Virus record (IMG/VR): IMGVR_UViG_3300042914_001779 | Coordinates: 1 to 35,858 of that record | Strand: one strand, 5' to 3' | Length of the DNA: 35,858 nt | Source: a virus | In this document: positions 13,078 through 21,244 of the stretch, piece by piece | Position numbering within the stretch: the first letter of the stretch is position 1 | Layout: each line of letters opens with the position of its first letter | Translations under genes and position numbers: made by a program | Notes under the pieces: model-generated | What the model saw: the letters and a program-made list of their open reading frames with translations, nothing else | Told to the model about the DNA's origin: nothing | Databases searched by the model: none

Positions 13078-13511
13078 ACGCCCCTCACGTAAGCCTGCAG
13101 TCCTATGACCTGCGCCGCCAGTCGGTCAGCATCTTCTGCCACTCCAACAAGAGCTGATGCACACGCTCCGAGTAGTTGGGCCTCGGGGGATCCACCATCA
13201 ACTCGGATGGGGGTGGCGGGAGTTGTGGGGGCGGCACCACGGGCGGCGAGCTGGTCGCGCAGCCGGCCAAGCTCAGCGCGAGCACCAGCAGCGGCAGCCT
13301 CTGCCTTGCGTTTGTCTTGCACATATCTGTCCTCCAGCTTCTTGCGCTCGGCCACTAGCTCCTGCTCGCGCTCACGGGCGGCCTTCTCCGCGGCCAGCTC
13401 CTTGGCCTGGTACTCAGAGCGCACGGCCTTCTTGCCGTTGGTGTAGGCCTTCCAGTGGGTGCCGGCTAGGACGACCGCCACGATGGCCACGATCACGAGC
13501 CGGATGTACAT
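13062..13511 (-). CDS. Rz: Rz-like inner-membrane spanin
   Basis: A 149-residue protein with a single N-terminal membrane span (residues about 3-18, LVIVAIVAVVLAGTHW) followed by a long periplasmic coiled coil rich in Glu, Lys and Ala (KELAAEKAAREREQELVAER and beyond), the i-spanin architecture. The C-terminal part (EAQLLGACASALVGVAEDAD, then LQAYVRGVC) resembles DUF2514-type Rz proteins. AGGAG precedes the ATG, which overlaps the endolysin gene by 19 bases. The nested lipoprotein gene in another frame confirms the assignment. Together they fuse inner and outer membranes in the last step of lysis. Confidence 0.87.
   Translation of the reverse strand: MYIRLVIVAIVAVVLAGTHWKAYTNGKKAVRSEYQAKELAAEKAAREREQELVAERKKLEDRYVQDKRKAEAAAAGARAELGRLRDQLAARGAAPTTPATPIRVDGGSPEAQLLGACASALVGVAEDADRLAAQVIGLQAYVRGVCQKQ
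13103..13324 (-). CDS. Rz1: Rz1-like outer-membrane lipoprotein spanin
   Basis: A 73-residue lipoprotein fully nested in the Rz gene in a different frame. GGAGG precedes the ATG. The signal peptide (RQRLPLLVLALSLAG) ends in lipobox LAGC with Cys22 as the lipid site, and the mature part begins with a proline-rich segment (SPPVVPPPQLPPPPSE), characteristic of o-spanins, before a C-terminal helix (VHQLLLEWQKMLTDW). Complete nesting is the lambda-type arrangement. It would pair with the Rz periplasmic coil to bridge the envelope. Confidence 0.9.
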   Translation of the reverse strand: MCKTNARQRLPLLVLALSLAGCATSSPPVVPPPQLPPPPSELMVDPPRPNYSERVHQLLLEWQKMLTDWRRRS

Positions 13512-13951
13512 AGTCGGTACTCCTGCTGCCGCCTGATCGTCAGGCCCCGTAGTGGTTGCCCTTTGAATTTGTCCCAGCGCAGGATCTCCGCGCAGGCGCC
13601 GGCGTAGTCCTCGGCGTTGAGCTTCCTGACCAGGGTGCTGCCGCAGAACGCGGTCGGGCCGATGTTGTAGGACAGACTGATGTAGGCGTCGTACTCATGC
13701 TGGTGCAGCGGCACCTTGACGCAGCGCTTGAGGGCGCCCTCAAACTTCTGAACGTCCTGCAGGGCCCTGATCAGGGCCTTGGGTGGGGTGATCGTGTCGC
13801 CGGCCTTGACGCCGTCGGTGGTGCCGAATCCGATCGTCGGGACATCGCCCGGCACCGGGATGTAGGCCCGGTCGCTGTAGCCCTCGTGAAGCGCAATCCC
13901 GACTAGTGCTGTAGCACTTAGTGCTAGGCCGGCGAGCTTCACGCGGTCCAT
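13493..13951 (-). CDS. SAR endolysin, phage lysozyme (GH24)
   Basis: A 152-residue lysozyme. The ATG at 13951 overlaps the holin stop by one base (TGATG). Residues 5-21 (KLAGLALSATALVGIAL) are a weakly hydrophobic Gly/Ala-rich signal-anchor-release segment, directly followed by the catalytic region HEGYSDRAYIPVPGDVPTIG with E23 and probable D36/T39. AYISLSYNIG and FCGSTLVRKLN are typical of GH24 muramidases. The enzyme would be exported by Sec, remain tethered and be released when the membrane is depolarised by the holin. It is part of the holin-endolysin-Rz/Rz1 cassette. Confidence 0.9.
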   Translation of the reverse strand: MDRVKLAGLALSATALVGIALHEGYSDRAYIPVPGDVPTIGFGTTDGVKAGDTITPPKALIRALQDVQKFEGALKRCVKVPLHQHEYDAYISLSYNIGPTAFCGSTLVRKLNAEDYAGACAEILRWDKFKGQPLRGLTIRRQQEYRLCTSGS

Positions 13952-14181
13952 CACTCGTCCCGCATTCGTTTGTCGTGCTCTGCCTGGCGGCGCCGATCTT
14001 CTTTGTGCTTGTAGTACCAGTTGACGATCAGGCCGCCGACGCCAAGGGCTATACCGGCCAGCATGCCGAATTCAGAGGACAGCATCCAAGCAACGACGCT
14101 TGTACTTGCGCCCGTGTAGGTCGCTTTGCTGCCCGCGGCCGCCAGGGTGGCGTCAAGTGTTGCGTGGTGCTCGGTTGACAC
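13951..14181 (-). CDS. Holin
   Basis: A 76-residue protein from a GTG start at 14181 with GAGGAG six bases upstream. A short polar N-terminus precedes two hydrophobic segments (YTGASTSVVAWMLSSE and FGMLAGIALGVGGLIVNWYY) and a strongly charged C-terminal tail (KHKEDRRRQAEHDKRMRDE). This is the usual plan of small class II holins or pinholins. It is the first gene of the lysis cassette and is translationally coupled to the SAR endolysin, a pairing in which small pinholins trigger endolysin release by depolarising the membrane. Confidence 0.82.
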   Translation of the reverse strand: MSTEHHATLDATLAAAGSKATYTGASTSVVAWMLSSEFGMLAGIALGVGGLIVNWYYKHKEDRRRQAEHDKRMRDE

Positions 14182-14217
14182 TGCGATCTCCTCATCTCGG
14201 TGCTATTTTCCCACCAG

Positions 14218-14661
14218 TTAGGTCGGCATTTCGGGCCACTGGACATCCCACGGGAACCCCGCCTGCGCGGTGACATCGCGCAGCGCCTGGCGGTAGGTCG
14301 CCCAGGCCGCCTTGTCCACGGGCGCGTCTAGCACCTGCGTCCAATCGCTGTCCTTGAGCTTCTGGTTGCGTTGCTCGCGCACGGCCTTGGCCTGGTTGGC
14401 ATCGACCGCAGCCTTGGCCTCATCGTCCATGTCGGCCACGCTGGACTTGGTGAACCACTTGCCGTCGATCTGCTCGACGCCATCGCCGAACGCGACCTGG
14501 TAGCGCGTGGGCTGCGCTTGCGGGCCCTCGAACACCACGTCACCGCCGAAGTCGTTGATGATTTCCTCGGTGAGCTGCGGCGGGAACCCCGTGTTGGGGA
14601 ACAGCGCCCGGAACTCGCTGTGGGTTACCAGTGCGCCATCGGCGCGAAGTCGGATGTTCAT
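14218..14661 (-). CDS. Phage tail-fibre assembly chaperone
   Basis: A 147-residue protein starting at 14661 (AAGGAG seven bases upstream). The C-terminal third matches the tail-assembly chaperone signature: RNQKLKDSDWTQVLDAPVD, then AAWATYRQALRDVTAQ ending in FPWDVQWPEMP. The N-terminal part is a small beta-rich domain (NIRLRADGALVTHSEFRALF). Such proteins help fold or attach fibres and normally follow the fibre gene, as here, where it lies 10 bases after the repeat-rich fibre gene. Confidence rests mainly on the C-terminal pattern. Confidence 0.8.
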   Translation of the reverse strand: MNIRLRADGALVTHSEFRALFPNTGFPPQLTEEIINDFGGDVVFEGPQAQPTRYQVAFGDGVEQIDGKWFTKSSVADMDDEAKAAVDANQAKAVREQRNQKLKDSDWTQVLDAPVDKAAWATYRQALRDVTAQAGFPWDVQWPEMPT

Positions 14662-14671
14662 GCTTTGCTCC

Positions 14672-16606
14672 TTATGCGATGGCGAGGAAGATGTAGAGTC
14701 CGCCACTAGCGTTCAAATCAAACGTGGCATCTTGATTCACTATGAATCCGCTGCTATCGGCATCAACTGCATCAACACCTGTGACTTGAGCGGCGGTCGA
14801 GTTTAAATAAAGGGCAGGATCGTTCCCCGCAACGATTCCTCTCGCACTATCAAAAACAACCCAATTTCCAGTTGTCAATGAATCTGTGCGCTTGATGAGG
14901 ACGAATCGAGCGCCGCCAGTGAAGCCGCAATTGGCCGTCAGGCTAGTGCCGTTGCCGGTGTAGGAGCCAACTTTGCTCACGCCGGGGCAGGAGGCGAAGA
15001 GGTATGCGACAAAAGTGCCGCCGGAAGCGTTCGCGTCAGCTAAAGTGCCCAACGTAAAAACTGACGCTGTTGGGTCAGTAAAGTCCAAGAACGTTGAGCT
15101 GAACGCCGCCGCACTAGTTTGGTTCAGGTACAAGACGTTAGCGGAATTTGTGGGAGCAGAATAAACAGCCCACGCACCTGTTGAATTCCTGCGTTTAAAG
15201 ATCATCAACTCAGGCACAACGCCTAAGTTATGACTCACGGTGCGGTTAGCACCCGTCCCCGTATAGCAAACCACATCAAAGAAGCCGGGGGCGCGGCGGA
15301 AGTTCCAGTAGATTCGTCCCGGCCCCACGTTGCCAAAAGCGCCATCAACATAACCAGTGTTGTTGTCAAATCCCAAACCAACACCCGAATTTACTTCGGC
15401 AGCGGTGCCTGAAGAGACAAGTCTTGGCCCACCTGTCGTGGAACTTCCACGAAGTCGGTCATACCATGTTGGGGGGGCAAGTGCGTTGTCCGCTTGTTTG
15501 GAAACCGCAAGATCAACAGGAAAATTAGTTGTGACGGTGCCGCCTCCTGCTTGACTCACACCCGTATACACACTCGTCCCCGTCGTCGGAGTTTTCATCG
15601 GGCCGCGACGGATGGCGATGTAGATGTAGGTTTGGCCGTTAGCGTTTACATCTGTATCGCCAGCATTTCTGATCTGAAACCCAGTGCTTGATATCCCTAC
15701 GGAATCTCCAGCCGCATATTCAGCGGCTGAAGAGTTTGCCAACAAACTTGGCGCTGTTGGTGTAGATGAGTTGGTTGTTAAACCCCGCATCGAGTCAACC
15801 ATGTTCCAGCCGCCCGTCCGTGTGGCTGCCTTAATCATCACCCACTGCGGCTCATAGCCGAGCGTAACCGTCGGGCCTGTCGCGCTGCCGTTACCCGTGT
15901 ACGACCCACACGAAATCACATTGTCCGTACCCGTCAGGCCAAAGCCTCCTGCGTCGTGGGCGAACAGGTAGGCGACGTAGGTGGAGCCGGAGTCATTAAA
16001 TCCAGTGTTGGTGCTAACACTAAATGCCGTGCTTGTTACGCTTGCAAAGGCATCAGCGTCAGCAGACGATGCATTTGTGTAATTTAAGAAAATGCGATTA
16101 CCTGTTCCAATACTTCTGTGGTAACAAAGCCAATCACCAGTGCCGCTGGTTTTCTTTAGAACAATAAATCCCGGCACAGAACCCAAACTATGCGATATTG
16201 AACGGCTTGTTGCGCCATTCCCCGTATACGTCACCACATCAAAGAACTTCGGCTGCTTGCGGAATGTCCATGAGGCGAAGTTGTACCCAGAGTCGTTTCC
16301 CGCCGAGTACGAAAGCGAGAATCCGTTAGAGTTAAAGGAACTGAGTTGAGTTAAAGAAGAGTCACCCTGGGCGGCTGCACTGATTGTTTCTAAGTATTTG
16401 GCCGCTCCTCTGGCCGTGTCGTATACAAAACTATAGCCAAGGCCCGCACTTCGGGCCTTCTGAAAGACCATTCCACCCTTACCGGCCAGATCAATCCCGT
16501 TGGTGATGGTCTGTGTAGAGCCGTTGCCGGTGTAGAGCCACGTCGAGAACACGTCCTCAACGAACACCTGATCCTGCGCGACTTGTGAAGTGTTAGAGCT
16601 AAACAT
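14672..16606 (-). CDS. Tail fibre of six tandem ~100-residue repeats
   Basis: A 644-residue protein with GAGGTG upstream of the ATG. After 24 residues the whole chain is six tandem units, each opening with YTGxG and containing a hydrophobic strand near Lys (such as WVMIK, LMIFKR, FVLIKR), a W...D..RG segment, an LN or SS turn and a closing strand ending in YIYIAI or FVAYLFA. Units begin near residues 25, 127, 237, 347, 448 and 549. The pattern matches the DUF7483 type I recall from aquatic phages. It probably forms a receptor-binding fibre. Its gene is visibly less GC-rich than neighbours, suggesting exchange. It precedes the fibre-assembly chaperone. Confidence 0.75.
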   Translation of the reverse strand: MFSSNTSQVAQDQVFVEDVFSTWLYTGNGSTQTITNGIDLAGKGGMVFQKARSAGLGYSFVYDTARGAAKYLETISAAAQGDSSLTQLSSFNSNGFSLSYSAGNDSGYNFASWTFRKQPKFFDVVTYTGNGATSRSISHSLGSVPGFIVLKKTSGTGDWLCYHRSIGTGNRIFLNYTNASSADADAFASVTSTAFSVSTNTGFNDSGSTYVAYLFAHDAGGFGLTGTDNVISCGSYTGNGSATGPTVTLGYEPQWVMIKAATRTGGWNMVDSMRGLTTNSSTPTAPSLLANSSAAEYAAGDSVGISSTGFQIRNAGDTDVNANGQTYIYIAIRRGPMKTPTTGTSVYTGVSQAGGGTVTTNFPVDLAVSKQADNALAPPTWYDRLRGSSTTGGPRLVSSGTAAEVNSGVGLGFDNNTGYVDGAFGNVGPGRIYWNFRRAPGFFDVVCYTGTGANRTVSHNLGVVPELMIFKRRNSTGAWAVYSAPTNSANVLYLNQTSAAAFSSTFLDFTDPTASVFTLGTLADANASGGTFVAYLFASCPGVSKVGSYTGNGTSLTANCGFTGGARFVLIKRTDSLTTGNWVVFDSARGIVAGNDPALYLNSTAAQVTGVDAVDADSSGFIVNQDATFDLNASGGLYIFLAIA

Positions 16607-16614
16607 CAGTCACC

Positions 16615-19476
16615 TCACGCGCTGTAGTTCTGACCGGCGTTGCTGCCATACCAGCGCGTGCCGTCGCAGGTAAAGACGTACTTGTCTGTTCTGCTTGCAG
16701 TCGCGGTAATTGTCGGCGCTGTGCCGCCAGGCCACCGCACCGCAGAAGGCCAAGTCACCGTGCGCGAGCCGGTGCCGTCCTGACGCAGCAGCAGGATGAA
16801 GCTCTCGCCAGCCACCGCAGTCGGGAACGTGAACGTGCAGTTGCCAGTCAGCGTCAGGATCTGCACCGTGCCGTTGCTGATGTTGATGGTGTACGCGGTG
16901 CCGGTGTTGGCGGTGACCACGGCCTCCTTGTAGTCGCTGGCCAGGGTCAGCGTGCCGGCCTGCGTGATCCGCAGCCGCTCGGTGGGGCCAGCCCCGCCGT
17001 CAGGAGTCGTGCCAAACACGAGGTCGGACGGCATGTCGTTGCCGCCAGGCGCGGCGCTCACGACGGCGTTGATAAACGCGCCCTGCAGGTAGTTGGTGCC
17101 GTCGAATCCTCGGAACACCAGGTTGCCAAGCACGTCGCCGTTCTGCACCACCGCGCCGTTGCGGTTCTTCTCCAACACCACGTAGGACGCATTGCCGTCC
17201 GCAGTCGTGTTCCGCTGCACCAGCTGCGGGTAGTAACCGCTGTTGGACACCAGCGCGATGCCGGCCGACGTCACGTTGTCTGGCGTTGTCGTGCCGATAC
17301 CCAGCACGCCGGTGGACGACACCACGAACGGCGTAGCGTCAGACGCCACATCCTCGATGTAGAGCGCGTTGCCCGAGCCGTTCTGCGTGATGCGCAGCGC
17401 ATCGTTTGACGTGTTGGCCGTGATGGTCTGGTTGGCCGTGAAGGTGTTGGCCGAGGCCAGCGCTGCGTAGCCGGCCGCCGGCAGGTAGGCAGCCACCCAG
17501 GCCGTGCCGTTGTAGATCCGCGTCTCGTTGGCCACCGTGTTGAAGTACAGGTCGCCCGCGCTCACCGGGTTGCCGTTGCCGTCGACCGTCGGGTCAGACG
17601 CCAGCGGGCCTAGGTACTGGGCGCGGAAGTTGAACAGCGCCGTGGACGCGGTGCTAGCCGAGCTAGAGGCGCTCGACGCGCTTGACGATGCGCTAGAGGC
17701 GCTTGAGCTGGCCGACGATGCACTGGCTGAAGCCGCAGCAGCAGACGCAGCCGCCGAGGCCGTCGAGCCGAAGATCGTGTCAATGTAGTTCTTGGTCGCG
17801 CCGTCCTGCGCGTTGACCGGGTCACCCATGCCGGTGATGCGGTTGGTGCCCATGGCCAGGGCGCCGGTCATCGTGCCGCCCGACAGCGACAGCTTGGCGT
17901 TCAGGCCGGTGTCGGTGTAGTTCTTGGTGGCGGCATCCTGGGCGTTGGTCGGATCACCGAGGCCGGTGATCCTGTTCGTGCCCATCGCTAGCGCGCCCGA
18001 CATCGTGCCGCCAGTCAGCGAGAGCTTGCCCGCCAGCAGCGTGTCGGTGGCCGTCGAGGTGTAGGCGTCGGTGATGCCGTAACCTGCCAGCGTCGTCGGG
18101 TTGGTGCCCGCCGTCGTGCGGCCATAGATGTCCACCGTCACCGACCGATAGGTGCCGGCACTCACGCCCGTGGTCGCCAGGTCAATCTCGTCGGCACCCA
18201 CCACGATGCGAGAGGTTGACGCCGACTGCACATTGAGCGTGTTGCCGACCTTGACCATACCGGCGCCAGCAGTGATCTGCCCCGCGCCAGAGAACTGCTC
18301 AAACGTCACCGCGGTCGAGCCCAGCGTGCCACCAGGCGCCACCGTGCAGACCCAGCCGCTGTTGTCGTTGGTCGTGCCGTCCTCGATGAACACGAACGCA
18401 CCGACCAGCTCGTCCCAGGTGTTGGCGTCAGCCGCCCGCGACCAGGAGCCCGCAGCGGCCACATAGATGCCGTTCTGCGACGCCGTCGACTGGTCCTTGA
18501 CCAGCACCCGGTCGCCCGCGATCACGGCCACGCCGTCGATCGTCTGCGTGCCGCTCAGGGTGATGTTGCCGGTGGTAGCAGCGCGGCAGGAGGCCTTGAC
18601 GTCCAGGCCCTGCGCCACGCTGTCGACGTAGGCCTTGGTGGCCGCGTCAGCGTCTGCCGTCGGAGTGCCCAGGCCCGTGATCTTGTTGGTGCCCATGGCG
18701 ATAGCACCGGACATCGTCCCGCCGGCCAGCGGCAGCCGCGTGGCAACCTGGCCATCGACATAGGTCTTGTTGGTCGCGTCGCCACCAGACACCGGCGTGC
18801 CCAGCCCCGTCACCAGGTTGTTGCCCATGGCGAGGTTGCCGCTCAGGGTGCCGCCGGTCAGGTTGAGCTTGAGCGCGTCCTGCGTGTCGACGTAGTCCTT
18901 GTTGGCCGCGTCGCTGGCGTTGGTCGGGTTCGACAGCCCGGTGATGGTCGCGGAGCTGCCGGCCACCATATCCAGCGAGCCGTTGATCGTGACGTTGTTG
19001 AACGTCGACGTGCCGCTGGCCGCGGTGATGTTGCCAAGAACTCCACCCGTTGCGGTAAGGGCACCAGTCAGGGCAAGCGTAGAGCTGAAGGTGACCGCGC
19101 CGGTCACGCCCAGAGTGCCGCCCACCAGGGCATTCCCCTGCGCGTTGAGCGTGCGAACGCTGGGGATCGTCACCGCCGTCGTGTTCATCTGCAGCGTGTT
19201 CACGCCCAAGATCGAGAACGCGGTCGAGCCAGCGCCGGCCCGGTAGAAGCCGCTATTGGTTTCGTTCAGGAACGACAGGCCCGGCCCGGTGACGTTGCCG
19301 TCAGCGATGCGGAACGGGGCCAGCATGCCGCCCGCGCCCGTGCGGCTCAAAGAGTTGGTCAGCTCGTTGGAGATGTCGTCTAGCGTGGTGTTGGCCCAGG
19401 TCGCGTCGATTGTGGTGCCAGGCACCACAGGGTTGCCTGCGGGCAGGGTGTAGACGCCGGATAGGTTGCGGGGCAT
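16615..19476 (-). CDS. Long tail fibre protein
   Basis: A 953-residue protein from the ATG at 19476 (AGGAG seven bases upstream). N-terminal residues resemble a virion-attachment domain (MPRNLSGVYTLPAGNPVVPG). The central part has about five phage fibre repeats of the form ITGLGxPTxAxDAATKxYVDT...LSGGTMSGALAMGTN, interrupted by a RVLVKDQSTASQNGIYV domain common in fibres. An Ala/Ser-rich heptad segment (SASSASSSASSASSS, around residue 585) should form a trimeric coil. A C-terminal beta domain ends in the YVFTCDGTRWYGSNAGQ type often seen in receptor-binding tips. It very probably mediates host recognition. DNA repeats in the central part are strong. Confidence 0.88.
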   Translation of the reverse strand: MPRNLSGVYTLPAGNPVVPGTTIDATWANTTLDDISNELTNSLSRTGAGGMLAPFRIADGNVTGPGLSFLNETNSGFYRAGAGSTAFSILGVNTLQMNTTAVTIPSVRTLNAQGNALVGGTLGVTGAVTFSSTLALTGALTATGGVLGNITAASGTSTFNNVTINGSLDMVAGSSATITGLSNPTNASDAANKDYVDTQDALKLNLTGGTLSGNLAMGNNLVTGLGTPVSGGDATNKTYVDGQVATRLPLAGGTMSGAIAMGTNKITGLGTPTADADAATKAYVDSVAQGLDVKASCRAATTGNITLSGTQTIDGVAVIAGDRVLVKDQSTASQNGIYVAAAGSWSRAADANTWDELVGAFVFIEDGTTNDNSGWVCTVAPGGTLGSTAVTFEQFSGAGQITAGAGMVKVGNTLNVQSASTSRIVVGADEIDLATTGVSAGTYRSVTVDIYGRTTAGTNPTTLAGYGITDAYTSTATDTLLAGKLSLTGGTMSGALAMGTNRITGLGDPTNAQDAATKNYTDTGLNAKLSLSGGTMTGALAMGTNRITGMGDPVNAQDGATKNYIDTIFGSTASAAASAAAASASASSASSSASSASSSASSASSSASTASTALFNFRAQYLGPLASDPTVDGNGNPVSAGDLYFNTVANETRIYNGTAWVAAYLPAAGYAALASANTFTANQTITANTSNDALRITQNGSGNALYIEDVASDATPFVVSSTGVLGIGTTTPDNVTSAGIALVSNSGYYPQLVQRNTTADGNASYVVLEKNRNGAVVQNGDVLGNLVFRGFDGTNYLQGAFINAVVSAAPGGNDMPSDLVFGTTPDGGAGPTERLRITQAGTLTLASDYKEAVVTANTGTAYTINISNGTVQILTLTGNCTFTFPTAVAGESFILLLRQDGTGSRTVTWPSAVRWPGGTAPTITATASRTDKYVFTCDGTRWYGSNAGQNYSA

Positions 19477-19486
19477 GTCTTTGCTC

Positions 19487-21244
19487 CTAATCGTTTCCAA
19501 CTGCTGCGCCGTAGTTGCGCAGCGCTTCAATCAAATACGGGCTGTACTGACGCACGCCGCCCTGCAGGCCGTATTTTCCCATCAGCAGGTTCTGTCCAGT
19601 CTGCGTGCCGAGCAGCGCGGTCGCGCCGGCATCCATGCCGAGCATTGGCAAACCCATCCCGACAAACGGCAGCAGCTTCTCGGCAGTGCCAGGCCCGACA
19701 TCCGGGAGCTGGTTGCCGTACACCTGCTGCGCCGTCAAGGCCTGCTGTTGACCAGGCGCCGTGCCGCGGGAGAATGCAGCCTTGTCGGGCGTCTTATCGC
19801 GGGCGCGGATAGCATTGAGCTGCTGCGCAGGTGTGACGACGCCAGCCTGCTTCTGGGCGCCCAACGCACTAGACGCGCGGCTAAGGGTCTTGAACTTGGC
19901 GTAGGCCCTGTTGATCTCGTCAGCCTGCGCGGCAACTTCCGGCGGCAAACCCCTAGACCGCAGGGATTCGATAGACGCGCGCACCGCAGTCAGCGCCTCG
20001 GCCTTTTCGCCGTTCCCGCTCTTGTACGCCGCCGTGATGGCGTTGTTGATGTCGTCCAGCGCCGTCTTGACATTGGTGTGTGGCACGACTTCGCGGCCCA
20101 GATCCACCGTCTGCGTGACGGGAGTTTTAATGCGCGAGCTGACGATGCCCTTGCCAACCGTCTGGCCGCCCTGCTTTGTGACGGTCGGAGACGTCAGGCC
20201 CATCAAGGTGTCCTCGGCCCGACGCACGGCGCCAGCGACATCGTCGGCCACGCCAGGCATATAGGCCTTGGCGTCGTTGACGATTCCCTTGAGTTGCGAC
20301 ACAAACGTCTGGTCGACCGGCACGCCGCGGCTGCCGTACAGGGCGCCGTAGGCGTCGTTAAAGCGCTTGGACAACTCCTGCAGTCCTTCGCTGCCGACAG
20401 CCGTGACCGGCTTGTCGTACTCAAAGCGCAGAACGCGGCCCGCGTCATCTAGCACCGGCATCGGCGGCGTTGCATCACGCATCAGGATGCGGTTCCAAGA
20501 CTCAATCCCCGCGCGCTCTTGGCCCCTCACCATGTCACCGGCCACCGGCAGCACTTTGGCTCTTTCGGCGGCGTTGCGCAGCACGCGGCCAGAGCGCGTC
20601 GTGTCGTCGACAGCCTTCCACATCGGCACGTTGGCGCCCTGGTCCATCAGCTCACGAGCTGCTGGCGTGACCTTGTCAGACACCACGCCACCAAGTGCTC
20701 GCGTCAGCACACGACCAGCAACTTCACCAGCAGCACCGCCAGCCGCGCCGCCATAGAACGCGCCAACGCGGTCCTCGGGAGCAAACGCAGCGGAGGTGGC
20801 GCCGCTGGCCAGCGCGGCGCTGGGCAGTCGACCGGCCACGAACTGAGCAGCCCTGGGCAGCATTTGGCCGGCAGCCATGATGGCCTGCTGTCCGCGAATG
20901 GCCGGCGCAGCCATCATGGCCGCATCGGCCGCGATGTTGCCGACCGTAGCGGCCGTGCCGCCCTGCTGAGTGAATGCCTTTCCCTGCTCAAGCAGCGCCT
21001 TGTCCTCCGGCGTCAGGTCGGTGAACATGCCCTTGAGGCCGAGCGCAGCGCGGTCCCAAGCGGCCTTTGCGCCGCCCAGGCCTCGCATTACCGATCCCAT
21101 CTGGTTGACATCCTGCCCGGCATAGGTGTTGGCCTGAGCCGCTTGCCTTTGTTTGCGCACCTCGCCAAGATCTTGAGACGCCAGGCGGCGCTCAAGGTCC
21201 TCAAGCCGACGCAGTTCCTCAAGCTCTTGGCGCGGATCCATCAT
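19487..21244 (-). CDS. Internal virion (DNA-ejection) protein, 585 residues
   Basis: A 585-residue protein. Two adjacent ATG codons (21244, 21241) follow GGGAGG; the second has better spacing. The N-terminus is charged and coiled (EELRRLEDLERRLASQ). Residues about 95-190 are Ala/Gly-rich and amphipathic (AADAAMMAAPAIRGQQA, then YGGAAGGAAGEVAGRVL), as in ejection proteins that cross the envelope with the genome. Later parts are helical with a VKTALDDINNAITAAYKSG segment. The length and position between virion genes and fibres match the internal virion protein set of BPP-1-like or P22-like podoviruses. No lytic or peptidase motif is visible. Confidence 0.68.
   Translation of the reverse strand: MMDPRQELEELRRLEDLERRLASQDLGEVRKQRQAAQANTYAGQDVNQMGSVMRGLGGAKAAWDRAALGLKGMFTDLTPEDKALLEQGKAFTQQGGTAATVGNIAADAAMMAAPAIRGQQAIMAAGQMLPRAAQFVAGRLPSAALASGATSAAFAPEDRVGAFYGGAAGGAAGEVAGRVLTRALGGVVSDKVTPAARELMDQGANVPMWKAVDDTTRSGRVLRNAAERAKVLPVAGDMVRGQERAGIESWNRILMRDATPPMPVLDDAGRVLRFEYDKPVTAVGSEGLQELSKRFNDAYGALYGSRGVPVDQTFVSQLKGIVNDAKAYMPGVADDVAGAVRRAEDTLMGLTSPTVTKQGGQTVGKGIVSSRIKTPVTQTVDLGREVVPHTNVKTALDDINNAITAAYKSGNGEKAEALTAVRASIESLRSRGLPPEVAAQADEINRAYAKFKTLSRASSALGAQKQAGVVTPAQQLNAIRARDKTPDKAAFSRGTAPGQQQALTAQQVYGNQLPDVGPGTAEKLLPFVGMGLPMLGMDAGATALLGTQTGQNLLMGKYGLQGGVRQYSPYLIEALRNYGAAVGND

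Noticed and set aside
17640-17770. Dense short repeats resembling a CRISPR or satellite array
   Set aside because: They encode an Ala/Ser heptad coil in the long tail fibre, without regular spacers. The longer periodic repeats at 17800-18900 are fibre protein repeats. No CRISPR array is seen in the window.
14672-19476. Possible diversity-generating retroelement acting on the fibre genes, as in BPP-1
   Set aside because: No reverse transcriptase gene, template repeat or accessory gene can be found on either strand, so fibre repeats alone do not support one.
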